From Radiobacillus deserti (GTDB lineage: Bacteria > Bacillota > Bacilli > Bacillales > Amphibacillaceae): a DNA stretch of 64,000 nt. The notes beneath the pieces are model-generated. The model was not told the DNA's origin, did no database searches, and was given only the letters and a program-made list of their open reading frames with translations. Below, one piece after another: positions 25,356 to 35,415 of the stretch. Each line of letters begins with the position of its first letter. Position 1 is the first letter of the stretch. A program made the position numbers and the translations under genes. The stretch covers positions 2,914,001 to 2,978,000 of the forward strand of contig NZ_CP041666.1 of the NCBI RefSeq assembly GCF_007301515.1, read 5' to 3'.

Positions 25356-25751
25356 TTTGGGGTTTGGAAATTTAATTAATAGATAAATAGTTGTTACAGA
25401 GGAGTATCACAATATAACCAGAGATAATAAAAGGACATGGCAAAAAAGCTAATGAATAGCTGTTTTCAATTGCCCATGTCCTTTAGTTTATTTGTTCACA
25501 CATTCACATATGCACTTCTTCATACTTTACACCTGCACCTGGTATGGCTTTAACCTTAGCAACTGCACCTGCAAATTACCCAACCGGTTCCATTCATTTT
25601 GAACTGTACGTGATATGGGAAATCGATAAACGAACTCGCACCAGAAGAATTTTACATTCAAGATTCTTACGGAACCCGTTGTGATAAAAAATAAAACCTT
25701 CCTATTGATAATTCACATAATCTTGATATAATACTTCTCTTTCAATTTGAA
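25356..25751. other. Intergenic region before the IS21 element
   Basis: Beyond the terminator at 25430-25490 the stretch holds no gene I can support. A minus-strand open frame of about 50 codons (containing VYRFPISRTVQNEWNRLGN) lacks a start and ribosome site and may be a gene scrap; I do not recognise it. Confidence 0.35.
25430..25492 (+). terminator. Terminator of the DUF3870-ykfC operon
   Basis: AAAGGACATGG (25430-25440) pairs with CCATGTCCTTT (25474-25484), followed by the T-rich AGTTTATTTGTT. The loop is long, about 33 nt, with a small inner AGCT stem. Confidence 0.7.
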
Positions 25752-25756
25752 CCGAT
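25752..25756. repeat. Left target-site duplication CCGAT
   Basis: CCGAT lies immediately before the left end of the IS21-family element and recurs at 27901-27905 immediately after its right end. Confidence 0.7.
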
Positions 25757-25856
25757 TGTAAGCAACGGTGATAAAATCCCTGATAACGACGGTTTCAAAT
25801 TCCCCAATAATAACAGATAATCATTTCTATACTAGATAAAGATTTGGAGTGTAGAG

Positions 25857-27088
25857 ATGATGATCAAGATTGGGGAGTTTTTTATGATTAGAGAATTACA
25901 TCAAAAAGGATGGTCAATTACTGCTATCTCTGAAGAAACCGGCTTTGATCCAAAAACTATTCGAAAGTACATAAATTCTGACGAATTACCAAAGCAGAAA
26001 AAGAGTTATAAGAAAGGCAGTAAATTGGATCCATTCAAAGATTATTTGAAGAAACGTATTAAAGAAGGAACTACGAATTGCACGGTACTTTTAGAAGAGA
26101 TCGAGGCTATGGGCTATGAAGGGAAAATGACAATCCTTCGGGATTTTGTACGCCCTTATCGTTCTCGCCCTAAAAAGCAAGCGACCATAAGATATGAGAC
26201 CACTCCTGGGAAACAAGCTCAAATGGACTGGGGACATGTAGGAAAGTTTGAAGTTGATCAAGAGTTGAAAGAAATTTATGCTTTCACGATGGTATTAAGT
26301 TACTCGAGGATGAAGTACGTAGAGTTCACGGATAGCATGGACCTAGAACTTTGATGAAGTGTCACATGAATGCATTTGCCTATTTTAACGGTGTGCCTGA
26401 GCAAATTCCCTACGACAATATGAAAACAGCCGTCGTTAAACATAGTCCAGTTGAAATACGGTTTAACCGGAAGTTTGAAGAGTTTTTAGCTTATTATGGA
26501 ATAGCACCAAAAGCATGTAAACCTTATCGTCCACAAACGAAAGGCAAGGTGGAAAATGTAGTTGGGTACGTGAAGAAGAACTTCCTGCAGCGTAAGCATA
26601 AACGAACATTAAGGGCATTAAATGAAGGTATGAGAGAATGGCTGGATCAGATAGCGAACCGAAAGATTCATCAAACAACCATGGAATCTCCTATCACCCG
26701 TTTCCAACATGAACAAAAATACCTGAATGCTTCTAACAGTAAACCACTTTTTCCTATTAACCATTGGGAAATTCGAACAGTTAGTAAGGATTGTTTTATC
26801 TCTTATCAAGGAAAACGTTATTCCGTACCCTTTCGGTACGTTGGTCAAGAGTTAAAGATTAAAGAAACCCTGGATCACCACTTGGAAGTCTATGACTCCT
26901 ATGAATGTATCGCCAAACATCCGTTAATGACGGGGAAAGCTCGAGACCATATAAATCTTGAACATTATAAAGGACTGCAAACGACTACTGTTGGTTTGCC
27001 GACCCACAGCCATTTACAGTCCCCTGATATTGAAGTGGAGCAACGTCCCCTTCAAATTTATGAGCAACTAGAAGGAGGTGATCAATAA
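25857..27088 (+). pseudogene. istA: IstA transposase, frameshifted
   Basis: The N-terminal helix-turn-helix (QKGWSITAISEETGFDPKTIRKYI) and the start of the integrase core (AQMDWGHVGKFEVD) are in one frame, which stops at 26354. The second frame, to 27088, continues with MKCHMNAFAYFNGVPEQIPYDNMKTAVVKH, PYRPQTKGKVENVVGYVKKNF and the usual C-terminal domain. The break near 26347 is explained by one lost base in a MDLETLMKCH-like junction. The core's catalytic Asp and Glu remain but are split across two frames. The last codons overlap istB. Confidence 0.85.
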
Positions 27089-27853
27089 TGAACACAGACC
27101 TTTTAGTTGAACATTTACAACAAATCGGCTGGCATTATACCGCCGACCAAATTGATGGTCTACTAGAAGACGCATCTAAAAATAATGTACCATATTCGGA
27201 CTTCTTAATCACGGTTTTGTCCCAAGAAATTGAACAAAAAGAGAAACTGGCGTTAGAGAAACGTATCAAGAAAGCGAAGCTACCATACATCAAAAGTATT
27301 CATGATTTTGATTTTAGCTTTCAACCAAGTATAGATGAGCGTAGAGTCAAAGAGGTTTTATCAGGAAGATACATTCATAATGGGGAGAATATACTTCTTT
27401 TAGGTCCACCAGGCGTGGGGAAAACTCACCTAGCCATTTCCATGGCCTTTGAGGCTTTAACTCAAGGACACCAAGCATTATTCATTACGCGAATGACTTT
27501 ATCGCTGAATGTCAGAAAGCAGAAAAACAGGGTTTAATCCAACGGATTATTAAACGATATAGTCGTCCTGAATTATTCATTATGGATGAAATCGGGTACT
27601 TCTCCTTTGATGACTGAGTGCCCATACCCTTTTTCAAATCATATCAAGAAGATACGAGTATGGAGCAATGATCATCACATCGAACAAATCCTACGTAGAA
27701 TGGGGGGAAATATTTGGTGATGAGATATTAGCTACAGCTATACTGGATCGACTGATATATCATTCCACCACTTTCAATATTAAAGGTGAATCCTATCGTT
27801 TAAAAGAAAAGAAAAAAGCTGGCATTCAGCCAGCTAGTATTCGGGGAAACTAG
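27088..27853 (+). pseudogene. istB: IstB AAA+ helper ATPase, two frameshifts
   Basis: An IstB/DnaA-like ATPase starting at ATG 27088, with GGAGGTG overlapping the istA end. Walker A is LLGPPGVGKTHLA. The frame is lost at about 27487 (after ALFIT) and continues in another frame as NDFIAECQKAEKQGLIQ and LFIMDEIGYFSFDD (Walker B). A second base is missing near 27617, after which the tail MIITSNKSYVEWGEIF runs to 27853. Each break is repaired by adding one base. IstB normally selects targets with IstA; this copy should be dead. Confidence 0.85.
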
Positions 27854-27900
27854 GGAATTTGTTTCCGTTGAAATCAGGGAATTTTAAACCGTTGTTGACA

Positions 27901-27905
27901 CCGAT
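27901..27905. repeat. Right target-site duplication CCGAT
   Basis: Matches CCGAT at 25752-25756 exactly and abuts the right end of the IS21-family element. Confidence 0.7.
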
Positions 27906-28472
27906 CAGTTGGAGAGAGTTAGAACCCCCTCCCCCTTATTTAATGTCACTTCAAAATTCAATATACAGCTAAACACTTGCGAAAAAGTTTTGATACACTA
28001 ATCCAACTTAGAATTCCAGTAACGTACAAACGCTTTATACCCTCTCTCATCCTTGGATTAATCTCCGCTTGAATCACAGTTATAGTTAGATCGACGCTTG
28101 CTAGATGTTCTTCATTAAAGTTGGACCCAAATTTACTTGGCAGGGTACGATGCGCTTTTAGCCATTCCCCCAGGAATTAAAAGAAGAACTTATTGCTATA
28201 TATATGGAATGGAAAACCGTTGTTGACATTGTTCACTTCAAAATTCATAAGTTTTTCTATTGGTAAGCGCGTTGACAGCAACGTGGTAAATTTCCTGGCA
28301 CCCGATTGTAAGGAAAGTGGCAGAGATGGTACATTCTTGTGAATGTAATCATAAGAAAGAACAAAATCTTCCTAGTAATTTGAAATTCTACCCCCAATAC
28401 GTAAAAATAACCCACCTCCCTGAATAGGAATAAGCCGGATCAAACGTTTTTCTTCATTATGAAAGTGAACGT
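27906..28472. other. Gene-poor scar region with IS21-like end fragments
   Basis: No gene is supported. AAACCGTTGTTGACA at about 28214-28228 repeats the right terminus of the IS21 element, and TGACAGCAACG...TAAATTTCCTGGCACCCG at 28273-28305 resembles its left terminus. A 15-bp direct repeat TCACTTCAAAATTCA occurs at 27946-27960 and 28233-28247. The region looks like the debris of earlier insertions. Confidence 0.45.
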
Positions 28473-28513
28473 AAAATAGTCCACACCTATTACTGGGATG
28501 TGGACTATTTTTC
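28473..28513. terminator. Hairpin terminator at the end of the exopolysaccharide operon
   Basis: AAAATAGTCCACA (28473-28485) pairs with TGTGGACTATTTT (28499-28511). T-runs flank it on both strands. It lies about 40 bp beyond the stop codon of the last exopolysaccharide gene and probably ends that operon. Confidence 0.75.
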
Positions 28514-28554
28514 CCTTACAAAATAAAAAGTGCTTTTTAGCATTGTAATAATAA

Positions 28555-29943
28555 TTATATATTCAATTTCTGTATAAGGTATTTGTATTTCCCTCTTTGC
28601 GTCTTCTCAATTTCTGATACATAAGTTACTTTGAAATCTATAGATTCACCCATTTTCTTCATAAACTCTTTAAGAATAGCAATTTCATCATTATCTGAAA
28701 ACTTATCAGTTTTTACGATTTTAATTATAACTTCTCCAACTTTGTGCTGGAATAGTTGATAATGCTTTACGTTATCAAATAAATTAGAGTGCATATTTAG
28801 AGCAGTAATTGAAACTTTACTGCCATCTTTGCAAACCAACATTTCTTGCATCCAACGACCTTCAATAGTCTCTAACAATTCATAATTTCTACCACATAAA
28901 CATGACTTTTTTGATGCATATGCTGAATAATCCCCAGTTTGATATCTAATGAATGGCATTGCGTAATTCCAAAATCCAGTACACACTATTTCTCCACGTG
29001 TATTAGTTTTAGTAATAACTTTTTGTTCTTCATCTAGCAATTCCACATAACCATACTCACTTTGAATATGATAATAATCTGATTTTTCACACCATCCCGC
29101 TATACATGCCCTTTCACTATGTCCATAAAAAGTAAATAACCTACTGTTAAAAATCCCTTCCACTATCTCCTTTTGACCGGGATATATATTTTCAGATGTA
29201 GCTAATATTGCTTTGGGTGTATTCTCCATTTTAAACCCAGTTCTTTTTATATATTCACATAATGATAAGATAGCTGACGGATAAGTATGAATGTATTCAA
29301 CTTTTTCATTATTTAATTTATCTAATATAGTTTTTATATTCGAATCACTTAGGTGAAAATTATCAATAATCAATCGTCTTTCTTTCCAGTCATACTTAAA
29401 CAATTCCCTGTTTCTAAACGAATCATTTCTTAGTGCTGCTACTCTACTTTTAGAAGTATATCCTACTCTTTCCCAGATCAATTCTACAAATGGCCACTCA
29501 ACTTGATTATAATTCTTTTCAGCAAAGAACTTTAGTTGATTTCCAGAAGTTCCACCAGTAGTAGTTAACATTTTTTTTCTACTCGGATAATTATCTGATT
29601 GAAGATCTTGGAAATTATCATTAATAATAGACTTATTCAACAAAGGTAGTATTTGTATATCTTCTAAATTTTTAAAAGTGTACGGGTTGAACCCATAATC
29701 ATCAAATACATCTTTATAGTATTTAACATGTTCATATGAATGTATTAGCAGCTTCTTCATTTCCATAGTTTGATATTCAATATGCTTTTCTTTAGGCCAC
29801 CACTGAGACTTTTCTAATAGTCTTTTCATCTCCCGATATTTTGCCCCATATTTATATTTGTTTGGGATTGAACCATAAACATATTCTATAGGTAGTTTTA
29901 TTATATTTGGTGAATTTTTATATATTTTTTTTGCAATATCCAT
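28555..29943 (-). CDS. CapK / phenylacetate-CoA-ligase-like adenylate-forming protein
   Basis: A 462-aa protein of the CapK branch of the adenylate-forming superfamily. ATG at 29943 has TTGGGGGC upstream. The P-loop-like TTTGGTSGNQLKF, TFYGHSERACIAGWCE and YQTGDYSAY motifs are seen. CapK proteins are common in capsule loci and are thought to activate an acid for transfer onto the polysaccharide; true phenylacetate breakdown is unlikely here because no paa genes are near. It is the last gene of the operon, after the heparinase-like gene. Confidence 0.8.
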   Translation of the reverse strand: MDIAKKIYKNSPNIIKLPIEYVYGSIPNKYKYGAKYREMKRLLEKSQWWPKEKHIEYQTMEMKKLLIHSYEHVKYYKDVFDDYGFNPYTFKNLEDIQILPLLNKSIINDNFQDLQSDNYPSRKKMLTTTGGTSGNQLKFFAEKNYNQVEWPFVELIWERVGYTSKSRVAALRNDSFRNRELFKYDWKERRLIIDNFHLSDSNIKTILDKLNNEKVEYIHTYPSAILSLCEYIKRTGFKMENTPKAILATSENIYPGQKEIVEGIFNSRLFTFYGHSERACIAGWCEKSDYYHIQSEYGYVELLDEEQKVITKTNTRGEIVCTGFWNYAMPFIRYQTGDYSAYASKKSCLCGRNYELLETIEGRWMQEMLVCKDGSKVSITALNMHSNLFDNVKHYQLFQHKVGEVIIKIVKTDKFSDNDEIAILKEFMKKMGESIDFKVTYVSEIEKTQRGKYKYLIQKLNI

Positions 29944-29977
29944 TATAAAGCCCCCAATACATATTAAGTAATTAAAT

Positions 29978-32077
29978 TTACCTGTCACTTATATTACAAG
30001 TCGACATTTGATTAAACTTATTAATAACTAAACTGTTGGTATTGTTAATATTATTTTGCAAAATACCATAACCGAGTGATTCATAGACAAATTCAGTACA
30101 TTCAAAGGAAAATGGTTTATTAGAAATATCAGTTACTGTGATTGAATTATTATAAATTTCAAACTTGCGCTGATGGAGTATATCGTCATATTTAATTACA
30201 AGGGTTATTGAGTAACTTGTTACATCTACTATATATCCTTTAACCTTAATCTCTGTATTAAAACTATCTAAAAAATTATTCAATTCTTTCCCATGGAATG
30301 GACAATTATGCGCTTTAATACTTCTGAATTCGTTTCTAACATCGGGCAAAGGTGTATAGATATAACTCCCTTGGTCACTAAAGCTGTTTTTTTCATTGAT
30401 ACTAATTTCAAAATGTAAAAAATCATTATGACAATGAGCATTATGCATAACCTCTAGATCAGCCACACTTCTTATAAAGATCTTTATTTCATCTAGTGTA
30501 AAAGTTACTAACCCAAAATGTGGAGCATATTCTACTATTGAATCTTTTAATTCTATATCGTTAAAAGGGAATTCAATCCTTGTTTTGATTTGATGCTTGT
30601 AATCGGAAATACTTTCATCATAAATTAAACTAGAGTTTATCTGATTATAGTTATAAACGTCATTATGGTGAACTGCACTATTATTTAACAAACTTTTAAT
30701 AAAACTATATTCAAGAGGATTTTTATTTGACCAGGATTTAATATACCTATAATTTGTTATCGCAAACACATTTGCAATCAATGAATCAACTTGCAATTCA
30801 TTTTCTTGAAAAATATAATCCTCTCTATATATCTTATTGTATCCCATGAGATTAAACTGCTTTTCGTATAACTCTTGACTAATGAATTCACCATATAAAT
30901 TTAATTTAAATAGTCGCCCACTATCATTATCACCTATTTGAATAATATCTCCATTAGGCTTAATTGTCATAGTGGCAAAATGTGCAACTGAATTAAGTTT
31001 TGTTAGTAGGTGATTAATAACCTTTTCACCATTTCTCATTATTAATGCAAATGAATACACAGCTAATTCTGCACTTAGACGATGATATGCAGTCGAACAT
31101 TCATAATTTCCACCATCTGGAAGGAATTGCTTGTCAAACTCTTTTAAAAACTCTTTTTTTGCGAACTCATACCACGATTTAGTCTCTTTACACTCTATAT
31201 AGGAGGATATAAATAATAATCCACACAGATTAGATAAATAATGATTTCCATTTTTATTTGTTGTAATGCTTAGTTCCAAATTTCTTAATACAAATCTTCC
31301 ATGTTCTAGAATTTTTTTTGTGAAGTATTCCTTAAACTCCTCATCCAGAATGTAATATTTGTCTTGTTTAGTAAAAATATCATATGCAATTAATAAATTA
31401 GCTGCCCTGATTGAGACTTCCATTGCACAATTCCAATTCACCCCATAACCTATGGGATTACTTTCAAAAAAATCAAAAACCTGATTTCTAAACTCCAACA
31501 GTATGTCTTTTCTTTTATTTTTCATTGAAAGTGCCGCTATCGATAGTTGCGGTAAATGATACATTCTAGCCAATTCCCAGGGCATCTTTATATCAACACC
31601 TACTGGTAATTTTGTTGGAATGTCGGTTGAAAGTTTTTTTATATCAAACAAGTATCCTGATTTGAGATCTCTTTGCCAATCAATAAGGGAATAGCCCTTA
31701 CTCACTAATTTTAGTATTTTTTCATCCCTATATGGTCTTTTAGATGAATCAACTTTATATTTATGTCCATTAATACCTAGGGGGGCTGCATTAAAATCTG
31801 ATGCTATCCATCCACTACCCAATATATTAAACCGATGGGACATGTACATTCTACATGTATAGTCTATTTTGTCAGTTTGTATGGAGCTTAAATCTAATTG
31901 GTTAATTTCTATTAAAGTCTTAATAGACGTTTTTACAGGCATACTGTAATATAGAAAGTCAAAGAATAAAAATAATTTACCTAGCTTTAATTTTTCAAGT
32001 ATTCTTTTCATAAACACATATTTTTTTATTCTATCAAAATTAATAAAGGTTCTTAATAAATTTATATATGACCTCAT
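29978..32077 (-). CDS. Heparinase II/III-like polysaccharide lyase
   Basis: A 699-aa protein with the two-part heparinase II/III layout: an alpha-helical toroid (about 150-380, with NGNHYLSNLCGLLFISSYIE, PDGGNYECSTAYHR and IQIGDNDSGR) and a C-terminal beta-sandwich (HNDFLHFEISINEKNSFSDQGSYIY). His, Tyr and Asn/Asp residues of the active-site type are present. The ATG overlaps the flippase stop (ATGA). No clear signal peptide is seen. Such proteins in polysaccharide loci may trim or release the polymer during assembly. The substrate is presumably a uronic-acid polymer, which is inference. Confidence 0.82.
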   Translation of the reverse strand: MRSYINLLRTFINFDRIKKYVFMKRILEKLKLGKLFLFFDFLYYSMPVKTSIKTLIEINQLDLSSIQTDKIDYTCRMYMSHRFNILGSGWIASDFNAAPLGINGHKYKVDSSKRPYRDEKILKLVSKGYSLIDWQRDLKSGYLFDIKKLSTDIPTKLPVGVDIKMPWELARMYHLPQLSIAALSMKNKRKDILLEFRNQVFDFFESNPIGYGVNWNCAMEVSIRAANLLIAYDIFTKQDKYYILDEEFKEYFTKKILEHGRFVLRNLELSITTNKNGNHYLSNLCGLLFISSYIECKETKSWYEFAKKEFLKEFDKQFLPDGGNYECSTAYHRLSAELAVYSFALIMRNGEKVINHLLTKLNSVAHFATMTIKPNGDIIQIGDNDSGRLFKLNLYGEFISQELYEKQFNLMGYNKIYREDYIFQENELQVDSLIANVFAITNYRYIKSWSNKNPLEYSFIKSLLNNSAVHHNDVYNYNQINSSLIYDESISDYKHQIKTRIEFPFNDIELKDSIVEYAPHFGLVTFTLDEIKIFIRSVADLEVMHNAHCHNDFLHFEISINEKNSFSDQGSYIYTPLPDVRNEFRSIKAHNCPFHGKELNNFLDSFNTEIKVKGYIVDVTSYSITLVIKYDDILHQRKFEIYNNSITVTDISNKPFSFECTEFVYESLGYGILQNNINNTNSLVINKFNQMSTCNISDR

Positions 32078-33345
32078 ACTTTCAACTCTCTCTTATCGTA
32101 AATTATAAATAAAGTAGTTGACATATTTAATATGGCATGGGAAACAATAGTCGTAGCTGCTGCTGCATTAATTCCATAGATAGGAATTAATAACCAATTA
32201 GAGAATACGTTAAATGCTAGTGAAATTGCAGCTAAAAAACAAAGTTCTTTATATCTTCTTGCAGACATCATAATGCTTATGTTAGAGGCAAACATATAAC
32301 TAATCCCTACTCCAACTACAAGTATATTAAATGCTGGTATTGCATCATCATATTGATGGCCATTAATATGAGGCATAAATAATCCACTTAGCAAAATAAT
32401 AACAACACAACTAAGAAATACAATAAACCATGTTTTTTTTAACCATTGTAAAACAAATTCTTTTCTATGTTCCTTTGAGTCCACAAACTCAACTTTTGAT
32501 GTTCTTACTCTTAAAACTGCTTTAATAGATGGTAAAAGTGTCAAAAGTAGGGAGTAGTACTTAAAAGCAATTCCATACAAAGCAACGTCCTTATTCGTTA
32601 ATAAATTTGATATCATTATAATGTCCATTTGATTAAAAAGATTTAAAAGAATAAGATAAACTAGAACCCACAGACTTTCTTTAATCATTAGTTTGAAATC
32701 GTAAAAATCCAATAGTATATTTTTTACCTGCTTAGACTTATATATTTTATATAGTCCATAGCAAAAAGTCACAATACTACTAAAGATAAATAATAGTATT
32801 ACACTGATTACTCTTAATTCATGAAAAATGAGTAAAAAAGATCCTATACCTAATAAAATAAAGATATTTTTTATGTTATTAATCATTCCTGATTGAACAT
32901 ACAATTCTCTAGATTGAAAATAAGCTAAATTCATGTTAATTAATGCTATTAAAAAACCATAAATTATAGAGTATATGACAACTGTGTTAGCCATGTTATA
33001 AACTTTCGCCAGCAGTGGCGCTAATCCAATTGCTATTATAGAAAGGATTAATAACATTAATGACACTTTTGTATGCAATGCTAGAGAATTTTTTTTCCCC
33101 CTTGAAAATTGTTCAGTAGAATATCTAATGAATGTTAGGGCTATACCTTCACCAAATACCCCGAAATTAAAACTAGAAAGAGCGGTGAATTTAACAATAT
33201 CTGCATATTCAGCAGGAACCATAAATCGGATTAATATTATTGTAATTGCCAACATAAACACTTTGGACAATATATCAAAAAAGAATACTTGAGAAAAATC
33301 TACTGGTATTTTTGATTTTATTTTATAAACTAATAATTTTACCAT
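32074..33345 (-). CDS. Wzx-type polysaccharide flippase (MOP superfamily)
   Basis: A 423-aa integral membrane protein with about twelve helices, beginning VKLLVYKIKSKIPVDFSQVFFFDILSK and containing the Wzx-like first helix IILIRFMVPAEYADIVKFTA. ATG at 33345 is chosen for the AAAGGTG upstream. It would move lipid-linked repeat units across the membrane for the polymerase encoded just upstream. A 708-bp gap separates it from that gene, which is unusual within the otherwise tight operon. Confidence 0.82.
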   Translation of the reverse strand: MVKLLVYKIKSKIPVDFSQVFFFDILSKVFMLAITIILIRFMVPAEYADIVKFTALSSFNFGVFGEGIALTFIRYSTEQFSRGKKNSLALHTKVSLMLLILSIIAIGLAPLLAKVYNMANTVVIYSIIYGFLIALINMNLAYFQSRELYVQSGMINNIKNIFILLGIGSFLLIFHELRVISVILLFIFSSIVTFCYGLYKIYKSKQVKNILLDFYDFKLMIKESLWVLVYLILLNLFNQMDIIMISNLLTNKDVALYGIAFKYYSLLLTLLPSIKAVLRVRTSKVEFVDSKEHRKEFVLQWLKKTWFIVFLSCVVIILLSGLFMPHINGHQYDDAIPAFNILVVGVGISYMFASNISIMMSARRYKELCFLAAISLAFNVFSNWLLIPIYGINAAAATTIVSHAILNMSTTLFIIYDKRELKV

Positions 33346-34053
33346 GTAATAATCACCTTTACTTAAACGTCCCATCTTTGCAAAAAATCTACTTATATAT
33401 TCGAATAAGAGTACATCTCCAAACTATATTTTTGCAATAGATTTTCCCTAGATAAGCATTTGCTGAACCAAAGTAATTTAAAGGATTGTAAGCAAGTTCA
33501 ATAACAACTCTAACCAACACTCGTAAAAATTCCACCTTTAGACTAACTTCCTGTACAAACTTAGTACAATTATTAGCGAAGTAAATAGAAAAGGAATTAG
33601 AATAATATTTCCCTATAAATATTTCACCGAAAATAGAGCCAGCATCACGAAGAAAGTACCACACTTGCTTAGTTCTTACTATTGAAATATCTGCCTTAAC
33701 TCTCCTGCCATTGCCCCCAACCCCCAACTACATGGACAGAATCAAAGTTAATTGTGAATGACATTAGGCCGTGATCCGAGAACCTCAAAGGCTTACTACA
33801 ACAAAATGTAATATGAATAAATTTATTCTAATAATTTGTTTGTGGGGCTCTGTCCCCTTCTATCGAATGTTAAATCGGGTGCTACAGTCAATGTAATGAG
33901 GCTTAACTAAGCTATCTCTCTGTGCAGCGAAAGTGTTTCTTTTTCTCAATAACAAGAAACGAAATTTCAACTTTTCTAACCATACTAAACCAGCTTTTAA
34001 GTGAACTTTTCGAGCTATTTAAAAATTTGTAATTAGATTTAATTTCATTTACT
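33346..34053. other. 700-bp gap inside the exopolysaccharide operon
   Basis: No confident gene. A minus-strand open frame at 33389-33727 (112 codons, containing VRTKQVWYFLRDAGSIF) has no ribosome site or recognisable family. A short GGGG-CTCTGT-CCCC hairpin lies at about 33844-33857. The gap may mark a lost acetyltransferase or glycosyltransferase gene or an insertion scar. Confidence 0.4.
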
Positions 34054-35400
34054 TTAAGTTATTTTTTTCATGATACTAAATTTACTATTTTTGTTAACTA
34101 ACGCAAGAAGAAGTAAAACAACAAAATATCCATATACTGTTACCACCACAAATATGGTAGCGCCAGTAATAACAAAAACCTGTAGTATTAGTATTGACAA
34201 AAATGTCCTTACTTCTAAACCATTAGATACTTTATCAAGAAGAATAAATAAATAGCTGTATGCAATAGGAGTAAAGATTATACCTATCAAACCATAAGAA
34301 AAGGCACTACCAAACATGCCAGTGTTAGCACTGATTTGCGAATTATAGAAATAGAGTTCTCCAATTATATAAGGTACTCCTGAATCGTATTGATAGTCAT
34401 TAACTAAACCTAGTTGCTTAACAAAGCTTACAAATGGTATAATTGGTGGCCGATCAACAAAATACTCATAATAACAATTACTCAAAATAGCTGGAATATA
34501 ATAAATCCTTTCTAATAAAGTGCTTACTAGAAATGTTGACTTTCCTATGATTGATTCCAACAATATTCCTAGATTCATAATTATTAAAATTGTTGGGATT
34601 CTATTAATCATGTTTTCTTTATAATATAAATAAGCTAGAATGGATGCTGGTAACAGAAAGAGTGCAGCCTTTTGATTTCCAATGCTATACAGCAAAAGTT
34701 GTATATAAATAATCATTGCTAAAATTATCCAATTTTTCTTTTGGAAAAAGTATAATCCCGCAAACGGATTAATTACATACATTGCATTATGACGAAAATA
34801 TTCCACTACTAAACCCATATTATAACTGGATGCTTGAGTTCTTAATTCATAAACTTTAACAGGATCCAAAGTTAAATTAAGTCTAAGTCCATTAAACTTC
34901 CAAGAAATTAACAGTACTCCAATGCAAAACACAAACACTATTCCATACCATAATATCAATCTCGAATCATCATCAATTTTCTTATCAATTTTTATTTTCT
35001 TGTGTTTAATCCTATAAAGGAAATACATTGCCCCTAGTAGGATTACCCAAAATATCGAGAAGAACAGCAAATATTTATACTCCAAATTAGCAAGACCGAA
35101 CAGTGATACTGATGGTACAAAACTCATAATATATAAACCTAATATAATAAGTTCGGAAGCTCTGTTTCCATAAATTATGATCTTACGAGTAAGAAAAAGA
35201 GTTGTAAATAAATAAAGTAGCCAAGAGATTAGGTATTTATAAATATTAAATTCTAAATGGTATACATAAGATAACAAGTAACTTTCTTTGTGATAATCAT
35301 TCAAAACCGTTACATACAAATAATCTAAAGATGCCCTAAAGATAATCATATAAAGGATAAATTTCTTATTTCCCATTCTATCTTGCTTAACTTTTAACAT
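34054..35400 (-). CDS. Wzy-like polysaccharide repeat-unit polymerase
   Basis: A 448-aa protein with about eleven membrane segments, low sequence conservation and a large loop near the middle (TLDPVKVYELRTQASSYNMG), as is usual for Wzy/EpsG-type polymerases. Its place between glycosyltransferase genes and a Wzx flippase supports that role. The ribosome site (GAAAGTG) is weak. O-antigen ligase-like function is an alternative with no neighbour support. Confidence 0.72.
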   Translation of the reverse strand: MLKVKQDRMGNKKFILYMIIFRASLDYLYVTVLNDYHKESYLLSYVYHLEFNIYKYLISWLLYLFTTLFLTRKIIIYGNRASELIILGLYIMSFVPSVSLFGLANLEYKYLLFFSIFWVILLGAMYFLYRIKHKKIKIDKKIDDDSRLILWYGIVFVFCIGVLLISWKFNGLRLNLTLDPVKVYELRTQASSYNMGLVVEYFRHNAMYVINPFAGLYFFQKKNWIILAMIIYIQLLLYSIGNQKAALFLLPASILAYLYYKENMINRIPTILIIMNLGILLESIIGKSTFLVSTLLERIYYIPAILSNCYYEYFVDRPPIIPFVSFVKQLGLVNDYQYDSGVPYIIGELYFYNSQISANTGMFGSAFSYGLIGIIFTPIAYSYLFILLDKVSNGLEVRTFLSILILQVFVITGATIFVVVTVYGYFVVLLLLALVNKNSKFSIMKKIT

Positions 35401-35415
35401 TATTTATTCACACTT

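Larger units (their letters stand above)
25757..27900 (+). mobile_element. IS21-family insertion sequence, inactivated, 2144 bp
   Basis: The left end TGTAAGCAACGG... and the reverse complement of the right end TGTCAACAACGG... align over about 50 bp and share a second internal block (CCCTGAT...AACGG...AAATTCCC), the multiple-repeat ends typical of IS21. The element carries istA and istB in tandem. A 5-bp duplication CCGAT flanks it, within the 4-8 bp usual for the family. Both genes carry single-base deletions, so it cannot move on its own. The clean duplication argues that insertion was relatively recent or that decay has been slight. Confidence 0.88.

Noticed and set aside
25560..25690. About 50 codons open on the minus strand near the IS21 left end
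   Set aside because: No start or ribosome site, and no family recognised; too short to support.
28555..29943. Phenylacetate-CoA ligase for phenylacetate breakdown
   Set aside because: There are no paa genes nearby and the gene ends an exopolysaccharide operon; a CapK-like role fits better.
33389..33727. 112-codon minus-strand frame in the operon gap
   Set aside because: It has no ribosome site, no recognised domain and an unlikely composition, so it was described only within the gap.
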